Below, piece by piece: positions 22,240 to 34,039 of a DNA stretch of 64,000 nucleotides. Source of the DNA: Anaspis maculata (Eukaryota > Arthropoda > Insecta > Coleoptera > Scraptiidae). A program made the position numbers and the translations under genes. Location of the stretch: the NCBI GenBank assembly GCA_949128115.1, contig OX421963.1, positions 3,968,001 to 4,032,000 on the forward strand, given 5' to 3'. The notes beneath the pieces were generated by a model. It was not told the DNA's origin, did no database searches, and saw only the letters and a program-made list of their open reading frames with translations. Position 1 is the stretch's first letter. Each line of letters begins with the position of its first letter.

Positions 22240-22865
22240 ACATGTCTCATGTCAAAGCTTAATGTGACGAAACGTGCTATTTCACAGGAAAAATTAGACT
22301 AGGGACAAAATGTGACTTTGATTTGGTACTTTATTCATTTCAAGGCATAAAAATAGATTTCTCTATCAAACAAAGTATAAAAAACTGGAATCGGAGCCGT
22401 ATTTCAGTCATGACATTGTTTTTCTTCCGACATTGCGGAATAAATTTCTAAAAAAACGCGAAGTTTTGACCCATGAATTTGTCGTTTTTGAGCTCCATTC
22501 CCATTGTGGTTCAAAACACTGATGATCACAATTTTGACATAGATTGTTCAATTGAACTATTTTATAGATGAATTTCATACACCAAAAGTTTCTATCGATG
22601 TGACAAAGTCACACGGTAGTTTTGTTCCAAAACGTGCATCATGTAGAAATTTAATTCCAAAAGCTCGCAATGTCGGAAGAAAAACGATGTCATGACTAAA
22701 ATACGACTTCGATCTTAGTTTTTTCTATTTTGTTTGATAGAGAAAACTATTTCCATGCCTTGAAATGAATGGAGTACCGAATCAACGCTACATTCTGATC
22801 CTAGCCTAATTTTTTCTGTGCAATAGCACGTTTCGTCACATCAAGCTTTGACATGTTACATCTCA
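22240..22865. mobile_element. inverted-repeat element G in right arm of E
   Basis: Arms of about 220 bp pair atgtcaaagcttaatgtgac and tttcaaggcataaaaatag with their inverses near 22740-22860. The spacer is about 190 bp. The corresponding place in the left arm of E instead holds element F close by, so each arm took its own insert after the arms had formed. Confidence 0.75.
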
Positions 22866-23578
22866 AGAAACAAAATTATGCTGTGACTTTGTGAGAACGG
22901 GAAAAAAGTCCAGCAAATGATATTTTTGTGTTAAATAGCCCAAACCAACTGTCTGGGCTGGTCTGGTCAAGTCAAAATCATAGTTATGATATCATTGGAC
23001 GGTGATGGAAGCAGAATTACAAAACATCAATTTTGAGGGTATAAAAATCATGTTTTTTTATGAAAAAACCGGTTTAAACACGTCACTCTCAAAATTCCAT
23101 ACTTATTTTTGGAATCAGAATGTGCGATTTGGTCAGAAATCATACCAAACATGTCAAAAAAAGTGTTAGGTCAGATCGAGGGTCAGAGTTACCATAAGAC
23201 TTGTGAAAAATCGCATCTCGGCCCCTTCGCAGCCGTTTGGTACGCCACTGATGCATGACACTTTCTGGAAATTTATTCCATTGTGCTCCTCGACTTTGGA
23301 AATATATCGTCCAGCAAAAAAAGTATAAAAAAGCAAAGATTTCAAAAATGGTAATTTTTTGGACCTTCGACCTCTTCGGAAGCACGTCAGTCGCGGGTCC
23401 CATCGGGACACCACTTCTTGAAAATTATCTATAGGTACCTACTACTCACGTGCAAAAGCGTTTTGCATCGGGATGAAATGCAAGGTTGGTTCTCCTAACG
23501 TCCGTACTATACTGGGGAAGCTGGGTAAAAGGAGACGATGTTGTGAAACTGGCTGAAAATCTCGACGTAACAATAGAA

Positions 23579-25663
23579 TAGTGCCGGATTTGAGTACGGG
23601 CGACAGGGGCGACAGCCCCGGGGTCCCACATGTTTTCACAAATTCAGGGCCTCCACAAATCCAAAAACACCTTATTTGATATTATTATTTGTAGTATGGG
23701 GGCATAGGTCGTGCCGTGTGCAGCTTCGTGAAGATATATAGAGTTGTGTCTTGATCGATTCCTGGGGTATCAAGGACTATGAAAAATTATGGTGGAATAT
23801 TGGCATTTACTGCAGGCAAATATGGTGGAGACGCCAAAATGGGTTTCATCTGGTAATAAGAAACTGGCTGTAGCTCGTTTGTTTTTCAACGAATTTTAAC
23901 ATCTGGAACGTCATTTTGTGAAGAAAAAAATTCTTTTCTTATTTTACATCTAAATTTACAAACGTCATTCCGTGAAACTGTCAAAATTGTCTTTATAAGA
24001 TATGCTAAATTCCGCCATTTTTTGAAGGTTATCCGATATTGTTGAAACCTGGCAGTATCATAGTTCTTGAGGTGCCCTTTCCGAATTTCTACTTTTTCAC
24101 TTCGTACCTTTGCCGTTTTGGCCGCCATATTGAAAATATGGCGCCCGAAAAACAGTTTTTTGTCAATATCTTGAATTAAACCAACTTAAGATTGAAACGT
24201 GTATATGCGAAGGAAAGCCCGTTCAAATTTCTACAATTTGACATATCAGTCATTTATGTGCAATTAACGGTTCTTGAGTTAGAGCTTTCAGAGCTTCCGG
24301 AAGCATCAACTTTCGGCATTCAACCAGCATGTTAAATTGATACCACCGTATGTAGTAAGCAAATTAACCATAAATAGCTCTTGGTCATTAACCATAGATG
24401 ATACAAATTCAGAAAATCGATCATGATGATGTGATTTGTGTAATTACAGGGTGAACTGTGGAAGCAAACTGACTTTAGAAAGAAATAAAGGTAATACAGC
24501 ATTCGAAGGATATCAGATACATTCGAAACTCATTATTACAATGAAATTTGGGGTCATCATTCAGAATATCTACTTTTGCACTTCGTATCTCTCCTGTTCT
24601 GGCCATAATTTTGAAAAGATGGTGTCAAAAAAACATATTTTTGAAAAAAATTCGGAAAATTCGTCATAAAATTTTAGAAATCATATTAAAAGAGAAGGTC
24701 TATTCAATTCTCTAGAATTTGACGTTTAAATCACTCATGTGCGACTTACGCTTTTCAAGCTATACCTTTTCAAAGTCAATTTTCCTTTCGAGTTCACCCT
24801 GTAGATGCATAACAACCGTTGCCATGATTAATTTTCTGTATATTAATGGTCTGTGGCTGACAACTTATCATTATTTTTGGTCAATTTGACTGCCACGTGG
24901 AGCTAAGATCAACTTGATATGCTTATTGGATGACAAAAGTTGATGCTCCAAGGAGTTCTAGAAGCCATAACCCAAGAACCGGAAGTAGCACGTACACGAG
25001 TAAGGTGTCAAATTGTAGAAAATTGAATAAGCTTCCATTCGCATACAAACGCTCCCACCTCACATGGACTGAAATGAAGATATTAGAAAAAAACTGTTTT
25101 TTGGGCGCCATCTTCTCAATATGGCGGCCAAAACGGCAAATATACGAAGTGGAAAAGTGGAAATTCGGAAAGGGCACCTCAAGATCTATAATACTGCCAA
25201 GTTTCAAAAATATCAGATAACCTTCAAAAAAAGCTGAAATTTAGCATATCTTATGAAAACAATTTTGACAGTTTCCCAGCATGACTTTTGTAAATTCAGG
25301 TATGAAATAAGAAGAGAATTTTTTTGTCTACAAAATCACGTGCCAGATGTTGAAATCCGTTGAAAAACAAATGAGCTACAGTCAGTTTCTTATTACCAGA
25401 TGAAGCTCATTTTGGCGCCTCCACCATATTTGCCTGCAGCACATGTCAACATTCCACCATAATTTTTCATGGTCCTTGATTGCCCAGGAATTGATTAGGA
25501 CATATCTCTATATATCTTCACGAAGTTGCACACGGCCAAGCCTTTTTTGACCCTATGCCCCCAGACTATTGAGTTTTATTCCTCAAAAAAACTCAAGGCT
25601 TAACTTGAGTCCTCTACAAACTACTGTCGCCCCAGGGCCTCCACATTCCTAAATCCGGCACTG
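23579..25663. mobile_element. hAT-like foldback element with 8-bp target duplication
   Basis: The tips are TAGTGCCGGATT at the left and AATCCGGCACTG at the right. They are flanked by an exact 8-bp duplication, caatagaa, at 23571-23578 and 25664-25671. An 8-bp duplication with CAGTG-type tips is diagnostic of the hAT superfamily. Arms of about 600-700 bp pair in inverse orientation (for example caaatatggtggagacgcca near 23817 with its inverse near 25415). The centre (about 24290-24930) carries no transposase, so this is a 2.1-kb non-autonomous member. Within the left arm a block is also repeated directly about 470 bp apart. Confidence 0.9.
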
Positions 25664-26060
25664 CAATAGAACATACACAATCATCCATAATTGGCGGAGG
25701 AGCCGCTTGAATCAAGAGCTAATAAACTTTTCTGAAGCCCTCGCGAACTGGCTAGTACAGGTGCTGGAGTATACCGGTGCCGGACCAATAAGAGGTGAGG
25801 GCAAGGCTTTCAAGCCTTTTTGAAAGAAGCAAAAGAGGCAGAGTGCGAACAAAGCGGGTCGCTATATCCAAGTGCTTTTGCTTTTGTTCTGTCGTTTTTC
25901 CGACCATTCCTGAGCCGGACCGAGATCCACGAAAATCAAACGTGCACACGTCAAGTGCACGTCCAACTTTCGCACTAGTTAAAATTTCAAATGCGGCCTG
26001 CCTGAAAATTCCGATTTCCGTACTCGTCCGCCACCAAATTCACGTGAGCCCGTGCCAAAA
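25664..26060 (+). promoter_or_regulatory. upstream region of the NDUFA4-like gene
   Basis: About 400 bases between the hAT-like element and the start codon. It becomes richer in GC toward the gene. No TATA box is evident; a short 5' leader is assumed. Nothing else is supported here. Confidence 0.3.
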
Positions 26061-26456
26061 ATGGGCGTCCGCCACATACCGCAGCATTACCTGTCCAACT
26101 TGCTGTATTACACCAAGAAAAATTTGCCCAACGGCCAGTTCTTCAAGCGCCACTACGAGCTCTGGCCGATCCTCGTCGTCATGGCTTACGTGCTGGGCTC
26201 CTGCGCGGCCTCCTGCATCCGCACCACCGTGAAGACGGACCTGCTCTGGACCCGCAAGACGAAAACCGACGCCCAAAACTACGACATGCTGCTGAACCCC
26301 AGGCACAGGAAGCTCCTGTACTTCGGACAGGTGTACGAACCCAACGAGGAGCTCTACGACGTCCTGAAAGAGATGGAGAAGGCGGAGAAGGAGCTGGAGG
26401 ACGAGAAGAACGGAGTGGGGAAAGCGGGGTCTAAGAGACAGGGGGGCAGTTGTTGA
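26061..26456 (+). CDS. NDUFA4/MLRQ-like small mitochondrial membrane protein
   Basis: An intronless 131-residue protein. ATG 26061 is chosen because it sits in a strong animal start context (caaaATGg) and fits the family. Residues about 30-54 (RHYELWPILVVMAYVLGSC onward) form one membrane segment, followed by TDLLWTRKTKTDAQNY, which matches the family pattern of a conserved D..W.RK segment just after the helix. In animals NDUFA4 is a single-pass inner-membrane subunit first assigned to complex I and now placed with cytochrome c oxidase. This protein is longer than canonical NDUFA4 (about 80 residues), with about 20 extra residues before and a charged E/K-rich tail after (EMEKAEKELEDEKNG). It may be a diverged paralogue rather than the core subunit. 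GC-rich coding sequence between AT-rich flanks supports a real gene. Confidence 0.75.
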   Translation: MGVRHIPQHYLSNLLYYTKKNLPNGQFFKRHYELWPILVVMAYVLGSCAASCIRTTVKTDLLWTRKTKTDAQNYDMLLNPRHRKLLYFGQVYEPNEELYDVLKEMEKAEKELEDEKNGVGKAGSKRQGGSC

Positions 26457-26554
26457 GACGAAACAAGACCTGAATCACACTCCTTATTCGATGACTCGAA
26501 CTATCTACCTGTACCTACTATTCCCACAATGCACATCGCTAATAATTTTCGAAC

Positions 26555-26560
26555 AATAAA
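26555..26560 (+). terminator. poly(A) signal of the NDUFA4-like gene
   Basis: AATAAA about 100 bases after the stop codon, in the sequence gaacaataaatttt. Confidence 0.65.
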
Positions 26561-26579
26561 TTTTTAACATCGGAAAAAG

Positions 26580-28270
26580 TAGTGTTACTGTTACGTTTAG
26601 CCCCCGATTTAATCCTTGGTTTAATCGGATGATGGCTGGGCGGGAATGGTGACCGTTGAATTTGATATTGCTCATCGATAATTGAATTAGGTCTCGAATT
26701 AAGTCCTCGATTAAGCTGGGCTGGATATCTCGTCAGCTGATGTGCTCTGCAGCCAAAGACCTTTTTTATAACGCGCGGTCAATCGATTCTCTTCCTAATT
26801 GAATTAGCTAGGTGTAGGTATGTATCGGATTGAAGCTTCTGCTTTACGATAGTGTCATTAACATCGAATTACAAGGCATGACTTTATCAGGGTGAAGCAG
26901 GGCATTTTTTAGTGATTTTTCACTGCGTATCCACACAGGACTTTAAAGGCCCCAGAGGAGGTCCGAAAAAGCCAGTGGTGGACCGAAGGTAGTCGGCGCT
27001 CTAGGCGCGCCGGTTCCCCAGTAGCGCCGCAGGCAAATTTTTCACGGATACTAGGGCGGGCCTTTGAGTAAAATGGCCCCTTTCTCCAAAAATTTTACAA
27101 ACATGAGAAATACAACAATTGCTGAGAAATGAAAAGAGAACTCTCCTGCTGTGCCTGGGGAAAAAAGAGTGGAAAAATTGCCATCGGAAAAGAGAACATG
27201 TTCTCATTGAAATAAACTTCCTGGCAACCCTCCATTGATTATAACACAAGAAATTCAAATATGATCATTTCAAATGAAATTTCATAATATGTAGAAAAAA
27301 AAACGTGAGTGCGTGACCATAGTCAATCAGCAAACAACGTTCGAAGAGGTGTTCTTTTCGTACTCCCGCTCCTTACGGTTTGTATCACCTTGTTTTTCTT
27401 ATTATCAATCTTATTATTATTATTATTAGTCACTCAAAGGTCAGAGTACTTTCGACATGATTTTTTCACGATTAGACTTCTTTTATTTCTTTTCTCACTG
27501 CGCTCGGCGCTTAAACTCCCATTCTCCGTCACATGAAATCTCACTCATACCCCTAATACATAAATATCTATTTTCATCAATAATATTCTCCACAAATAAT
27601 TATGCGAATGTGACATCGTGACGTATTTTCTTACTGTACGATTTTCCCAGTTATATTACAGCACGGTGGAAACTGTGTTCTGGCAGGCACAGCATGGCAA
27701 TCTAAAAATCTCCACAAAGTATAAAAATGTCGTTTGGAAAACTCGATCCGGTATTGATTTTAATTGGAAAAATATAAAATACATAGGTATTTACATAGGT
27801 TCACCTCGTGAATGTGATTTAAGGTAACTACGTGGTTCTGGAGTTTGTACGATATTATCTTCTCCAAACAAAATAAAGCCATAGGTTAAATTGAAATATT
27901 GACAGAATTGATATGAGTATTTCCAGTTATATGCTCGCCACCGTACTTATATTTAGAATGTCACATTTAATTGAGGTGAAATCAAACCATTCAAAAAATT
28001 AACAAAGAATAATGTCAAAAATCAATTTACAAACATAAAAACTTGATTATCAAACCAGTATGATATCATCGCTATACAATCAGCTGACATCTAGAACATT
28101 AAGCAACTGTTTCAGCCTCAATTATCGGAAATTCTTTTTCCCCTCTAGACTTTATTCATCTACCCCTGCTTTTCTGCTTAATAGGTACGTAGATAGGTAC
28201 CTGAAAGTTGTGTCCACATTTGGGTGTGCGGCATCCGATTTTATTTTTGAATTGTAAACGTCCGTTGAAG
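26580..28270. other. intergenic sequence
   Basis: No gene supported. A hAT-like tip, CAGTGGTGGACC, begins near 26974 but no matching right end was found. A short ATT microsatellite lies near 27411-27428. Open frames at 27001-27258 and 27309-27536 are low-complexity or lack any domain. Confidence 0.45.
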
Positions 28271-28278
28271 AATATACC

Positions 28279-28485
28279 CAGGGCCGGGCCTGGCCTATTT
28301 GCCGCCTGCGTGCCACCGAAAAATCGCCGCCCCCTCACCGGCAGTGGAGAGCCCCACCAAATGCGGGAATGAAAAGAATCCTTCGAAATTCAACTTAATT
28401 ACTATATTACCGCCCCTATGACTTGCCGCCTGCCGTACTCGCCGGCGCGCCGGAACGCACTGCACGCCTGCTAGGCCAGGCCCTG
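28279..28485. mobile_element. 207-bp GC-rich hAT MITE with perfect 8-bp target duplication
   Basis: Tips are CAGGGCCGGGCCTGGCC and GGCCAGGCCCTG. The flanking 8 bases aatatacc are duplicated exactly (28271-28278 and 28486-28493). The body contains gccgcctgc and gccgccccc blocks. No coding. It is clearly non-autonomous. Confidence 0.9.
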
Positions 28486-28493
28486 AATATACC

Positions 28494-29426
28494 TCCCTAT
28501 CTCTATAATAAATCACATTCGCTCGAATCTATTCAAGCCAAGTCGAGAGCCATTCTTGTCGGGCCAACAGTACGACAACACGAAGAGCAGTCCAGTGTCG
28601 GCGATTAGTAAAAAATAGAACCGAACGTAGCGAACGCTGCAACAGCTTATTCTTTCATTTCCTGGGACGACGCTAGTCACCCCAAGGTCAGACAAGACAA
28701 CGTTACAGCACATCGTTACAGGCGTTCGTTACAACCACTGATGCTATGAAGCAATTTCACTCCCTTGTGTGGTTCTGCGTTAGTGGTGTGTTGTGATCTA
28801 GGCGCGAGAATAGAAGTTTCACTTCAAAAATACAAAATCAAACCTTTTTTTTTTTGGTAGATATTCACATACATTGTTGTGTAAATCAGAGATATACTCA
28901 CGCGGTGTGCTTATTCCTTCACAATAAAAGAGTCCAATATTCATTTTACACTGCGACTACTCTACTCAGGTACTGGTACTACACATTACATACTACCTAA
29001 CTAGTTTTACCTATCTGGTTTTTCCAAACTATGTTGAGTTTATTTGTTTTTGTTCCCAGAAGTTTATTTTATTTTAGTTTTTTTTTATAAAAAAGAAAGT
29101 TGAGAATGAAAAAAATGTTACGTATCCACGTTCAGTTTACTGCGTGTCCACTCCAAAGGCCTGCGTATCCATTTGGATACGCAATAGTACCTTGAAAAAT
29201 GCCCTGGGGTGAAAGCCTGAAGGGGCTTTCGTATAGTCCGCCTAAAAATCTTGACAATGCTTGATTTCGCAAGGTAAGACAAGGCATGTCTTTTACAAAG
29301 GTTTTTGGATGTTTTCAAGCTCACTAGATACTCACCTCTCCAAATAAAAACCAAGATTTTCCACGGAATAATCCTCAAGATAATCCTTGTCATCGAAACT
29401 CCCACTGAACGACTATTAGCTCAGTG
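28494..29426. other. intergenic sequence with one possible short exon
   Basis: Mostly featureless. On the minus strand a segment 29407-29338 lies between an acceptor-like gtcgttcag and a donor-like GTGAGTATC and would encode an acidic peptide beginning GSFDDKDYLEDYSVENLGF. Nothing joins to it on either side, so it is not called as a gene. Confidence 0.3.
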
Positions 29427-30389
29427 TGGTGGGGTTAACGGCCAAAAATGAAATGATCTGTGCATTTTGTGATCAAAGCATGAAATTTGGCATACGTGTT
29501 CAGAAGACCCTCCTTTGCAATTCCAGATGTGGCGCCGCGCAAGATTTTGCACCAGAGGCACTGTATTGAGGTTAATATACCTGCTAGGGGTAAATTCTGC
29601 AAAAATGGTTCCTGGCCGGTCTCTGGTACCGCAGTCGGTATTTTTTAGTTCTGTTTAGCTGAAACTACATGTAGAAATAAGTGAGGAGTGCATTTTACAA
29701 GCAAAGTTCCAAATGCTGCCTTTATACGTTATTTTAATACATTTTGAGGCCAACTTTGTTTTAGTACAAGAAACATGGTAAAAAAAATTGCCAAAACTTC
29801 GGCAAAGATATGAACGTCCTGAAAATTTGATATTCTGTTCAGAATTAAGTGTCCCACTACATATCCAAAATTGCAAAAAATCGCACCCCGAGGCTTCGAG
29901 TTATTGGACGGGGGGTAAAAAATTGCAACTCAAAATTAAAGGTATTGAACCAGATGGTACCCGTCAGTCCAATGAATGCAAATACGTCATAGTTCGACGC
30001 ATCACATCCCGTTGATACAATTTTGGTACAAAAAGTGTCGATCATTGTTGAAGTGGGGTCGCGGGGGATGGCGAAACTCGGCTGGGTGGCTCTTTTTCTT
30101 CCTGGGCCATGAAGAATCGATGACGACAAGATTGGTATCTTTTCTGACTAAATTCAATGTCCTGAACTTGAATCCGATATAAATTTGGACAAAAACAAGT
30201 TCAAACAAGTTAACTTGAGCAAACCTGTTTTTTCTTTGACAATTTTCACAAAACTTTTTTTTACTGTTAGAGGTATTCATCTTTGAAAATATTTCAGAGG
30301 CCATTAGATTGAACTGTATTCTTCAAGAAAATCATCCATTCGATCTGTAACTTTGTTTTTAGAGATAGAAAAAATCGATTTTAACTTTA

Positions 30390-30525
30390 TAGTGCTATTC
30401 TGTGAAAAATAACATTCCATATGCGCTCTGTTATGTAAAAATCCGTGTCGGTCATTGGCTGTTGCCTAGGTAATAACAACGTAACAGAGCCTTTATGGAA
30501 TGTAATTTTTTAGAGAATCGCACCA
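30390..30525. mobile_element. 135-bp MITE, copy 2, in left arm of H
   Basis: Same family as 8187-8321: agtgctattctgtgaaaaat at the left, gaatcgcacca at the right, and an identical ggctgttgcctaggtaataa core. The partner arm near 30750 lacks it, so it inserted after the palindrome formed. Confidence 0.85.
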
Positions 30526-30972
30526 ATAGTCGGCACAGCCCGTCGTCTACTACTGACCAGAAGACTACACCATGCATCTTTAAATGAAAATAGTCCAAAC
30601 TATCTGAAAAATTTTAACTCATCTTTGAAAGTTCGAGGATCTGCGCAGAACTGAATTTCCTATAACATAAACAAAATCGTCATAAATCGCAATGCAGGGT
30701 ATTGAGTTATTACTTGAAGGTGCATGCTGTAGTGTTCTAGTTATTAGTAGACGCCGGGCAGTGCCGACTAAAGTGCAAATCGATTTTTCCTACCTCGAAA
30801 AACAAAGTTACAGATCGAATGGATGATTTTCGTGAAGAATACAGTTCAGTCTAATGGCCTCTGAATTATTTTCAAAGATAAATACCTCTTACAGTAAAAA
30901 AAAGTTTTATGAAAATTGTCAAAGAAAAAACAGGTTTTCTTAAGTTAACTTGTTCAAACTTGTTTTTTAACA

Positions 30973-33453
30973 AAGGACCCCGCACGTTTTCTATGAAAAA
31001 GTGGTTTCGGTGAATTTGGCTAAATTTTTCATATGTTGTAAATCTTGATTCAAGAAATATATTCCTGAAAAATTGGACCCCTCCTATGAACAGTTTTTTC
31101 CCTACACCCCTAATAAGGCCAAAATTGGGAATAGTCTCAAATTTTTTGAAATTCACGAAACTGGTCCAAATCGAGCTCGTGATCATGGGAAAAATAATTA
31201 AAAAAATCCAAGTTATGAATTGGGGTAGTTATCAAGGGGGTTGGGGGTCGAAATTGAGAAAATAAATTAAAATTCCGAATTTTTTTATTCTTATAAAATC
31301 TGAACAAAATAATAATGGGGAAATAATTTTGGAAAACCTAAATCAATTAATTGGGTGTTATTCTAAAGAGGGCTGGAGGTCAAAATCAAGAGAACGAAGT
31401 AACATTTCGAAACTTGCGATTCCCATTATTGAGGAAATAATTCAAAAAAATCTAAACCAATGAGTTCTGGTGTCATTGAGGAAGTAGAGGGTCGAAATCA
31501 GGACAACAATGAAATTATAGACCTTACAGTTCATCTAAAAATTGATCTGGGTGAATGACAAAATGATAATAAAACCAATCTGCATAAGGATTGATTCTTC
31601 ATTTCTCGACCATCCCTTTTCCCACCTACCATAATATCTGCCTACAACCATGTCCTAGTCCAAATAAGAATTTGTCTCAAGCATTTTCAAATTCATGAAA
31701 GTGGCTCACATTAAGTTGAAGAATGAAAAATATAAGTTGTGAATTGGAGTAATTATCGAAGGGGCGGAGGTCGAAATCGAGTAAAGGAATTGGCACTCCA
31801 GGAATAGGGTAATGGAGAAATAATTTAAAAAATCTGAATCAATAAATTGAGATGGTTACCTACTGAGGGGACAGTGGTCAAAATCTAGAAAAAGGAAGAA
31901 ATTCCGAAACTTTAAATTCATAATGTAGGGGAAGGGTCCTTCAGTGAGAGTGATAGAACTTCAAATTGGAATTAGACAAATTAACAAAGAACAGTTTTTG
32001 ACATTATGTGTGGGAAATAACATCTAGTAAATGGCCTCCTCGACTTTGTCTAACGGCGGGCAGACGGGAAGTCCAATTTGTAATGACTTTTTGGCAGATA
32101 TCGGGCTCTATTTCAGTAATAACACGCACAATATTGTCCCTCAGGGCTTCAATGGTTCTAGGCTTGTTCTTGTATACCAGGGACTTAACATAACCCCCAC
32201 AGAAAAAAAGTCCAGGGACGTAATATCGCAAAATCTCGCTGGCCAATTGAAATCGCCATTCCGCGAAATTGTTCTTTCTTGGAAGTTTCCGGCCAACAAG
32301 TCTCAAGGTTTCTCCTGCTGTGTGGCACGTAGCCCCGTCTTGTTGAAAGAATATGATTTTGTAACATATACTGAGTATTTATGTCAAAAAATAACAGTAA
32401 AATCTTATCAAAGTTCTATCACTCTTATTGAAAGACCCTTTAGAACTAAAAATTCAGATTTGAAAAATTGAGCCTAACTTCCAAGATTGATCTATTTTTG
32501 GAATCCCATTGAATCAACCAATGACCAAAAGCAGGATTTATGTAATGTGAAAAAAGATAGTCCAGTCAATTTTTTTTGATACAAGCTATATGATGGACAG
32601 CACACAGAACCGTGGAGAGCTTCTCGAGAACTGTAATTAATAATGCTGTTGCAAGTAGTCTCGATTCCACCCCCCTTCCCCCGGCCCTCATTGTGGTTGT
32701 GGGTAGGTATCATAATGGTTGTACCCAGAGCTTGGTACCCAGGTACCTGGGTAAGAGATGAGGATGATCGAGAAACGATGAACTCAGTCCTTATTCACAT
32801 TGGTTGTATTATCATTTTGTCATTCGCCCAGATCTTCCTTAGATAAACTGGAAGTTCCAGAACTCCACTGTTTTCTCAAGTTCGACCCTCTACCCCCTTA
32901 ATAACACCCGAATTCATTGGTTTAGATTTTTTTGAGCAATCTCCCCATTGCTCGTAAAATCATATATTATGGGAACCGCAAATCCAGAATTTCACTGCGT
33001 TTTCTTCGTTCGTTGATGTTCTTTCTACTTCGTTCCCTTGATTTTGACCCCCAGCCCTCTTTAGAATAACACCCAATTAATTGATTTAGGTTTTCCAAAA
33101 TTATTTCCCCATTATTATTTTGTTCAGATTTTATAAGAATAAAAAAATTCGGAATTTTAATTTATTTTCTCAATTTCGACCCCCAACCCCCTTGATAACT
33201 ACCCCAATTCATAACTTGGATTTTTAAATTATTTTTCCCATGATCACGAGTTTGATTTGGACCAGTTTCGTGAATTTCAAAAAAATTGAGACTATTCCTA
33301 ATTTTGGCCTTATTAGGGGTGTAGGGAAAAAACTGTTCATAGGAGGGATCCAATTTTTCAGGAATATATTTCTTGAATCGAAATCTACAACATATAAAAA
33401 ATTTAGCCAAATTCACCGAAACCACTTTTTCATATAAAACGTGCGGGGTCCTT
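30973..33453. mobile_element. Tc1/mariner-like element J with about 540-bp inverted repeats
   Basis: Tips are aaaggaccccgcacgtttt and aaacgtgcggggtccttt. Arms run about 30973-31510 and 32870-33453, including accactttttcatataaaac paired with its inverse at the left. The spacer contains a decayed DDE transposase on the minus strand (32004-32375), which makes this a once-autonomous element with long inverted repeats. It splits the right arm of palindrome H. Confidence 0.8.
32004..32375 (-). pseudogene. decayed Tc1/mariner-type transposase
   Basis: On the minus strand FFQQDGATCHTAGETLRL gives the second catalytic Asp block. A shifted frame then gives CDITSLDFF, the third catalytic region, and the downstream frame reads GYVKSLVYKNKPRTIEALRD with a C-terminal LPAVRQSRGGHLLDV. 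These match the C-terminal half of Tc1/mariner (IS630) transposases. At least one frameshift lies between the blocks, and the N-terminal DNA-binding half is not recognisable. Confidence 0.8.
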
Positions 33454-33769
33454 TACACATCAGATTCAAGTTCAAGACATTGAATTTAGTCGGAAAAGAT
33501 ACCAATCTTGTCGTGATCGATTTTTCATGGCCCAGAAAAAAAGAGCCACCCAGCCGAGTTTCGCCCTCCCCCACGACCCCCCTTCAACAATGATCGACAC
33601 TTTTTGTGCTTGAATTGTATCAACTGGTTGTGGTGCGTCGAACTACGACGTATTTGCATCCATTGGATTGACGGGTTCCATCGGGTTCTATACCTTTCAT
33701 TTTGAGTTGCAATTTCTTACCCCCCCTCCAATAACTTGAAGCCTCGGGGTGCGATTTTTGGCAATTTTA

Positions 33770-33796
33770 GATAGATAGATAGATAGATAGATAGAT
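33770..33796 (-). repeat. GATA/TATC microsatellite tail of the LINE
   Basis: Seven or so GATA repeats on the plus strand, read as TATC repeats at the 3' end of the LINE. Short microsatellite tails in place of poly(A) are common in CR1-group elements. Confidence 0.85.
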
Positions 33797-34039
33797 TTAT
33801 TCTCACTGCAATAAACATTGTATGGAACGTCGGCAAAGCTTGAGGGGCCTAATGGGTATGTACAATATAAATGTATATATAAAATCAATATAACACACCA
33901 CAACAATATGTACAACAAACAATACACAAACTACAAGTTAAAATATTTACAATGCAAGATGACTGAAGTATTCTTCGACGCTATATAGCGGTCTGTTCAA
34001 TAGCAGCTTTTTTACATTTTTGTTGAAAAGTTTCTCCGG

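Larger units (their letters stand above)
17052..23507. mobile_element. giant inverted-repeat element E
   Basis: Left tip gtacggacgttag and right tip ctaacgtccgtac. The left arm runs 17052-18990 and the right arm 21740-23507, each about 1.15 kb after removing a later insert (17693-18449 on the left, about 22240-22865 on the right). Paired blocks include gtggcgtaccagacggctgc against its inverse near 23225-23245 and the ccgccgctcgctcctccaca block against its inverse near 22110-22135. Both arms contain CAGTGGCGTACC, which resembles a hAT-type tip. The 2.7-kb centre has no recognised transposase. Large non-autonomous elements of this shape are usually called foldback-like; assignment is inference. 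Confidence 0.8.

Noticed and set aside
17322..23250. A hAT element bounded by the CAGTGGCGTACC sites in the arms of element E
   Set aside because: The inverted similarity continues well outside these sites in both arms, so they are internal to a larger inverted repeat and there is no separate 8-bp duplication to support hAT ends.
27309..27536. A hydrophobic 75-residue membrane protein
   Set aside because: The hydrophobic run comes from an ATT microsatellite and T-rich sequence, with no start context or homology.
29338..29407. A single acidic minus-strand exon
   Set aside because: It has acceptor- and donor-like ends, but no matching exon in phase lies on either side, so chance cannot be excluded.
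33769..33797. The GATA run as an independent microsatellite locus
   Set aside because: It lies exactly at the 3' end of the LINE and at the break in the host palindrome, so it is the tail of the LINE.
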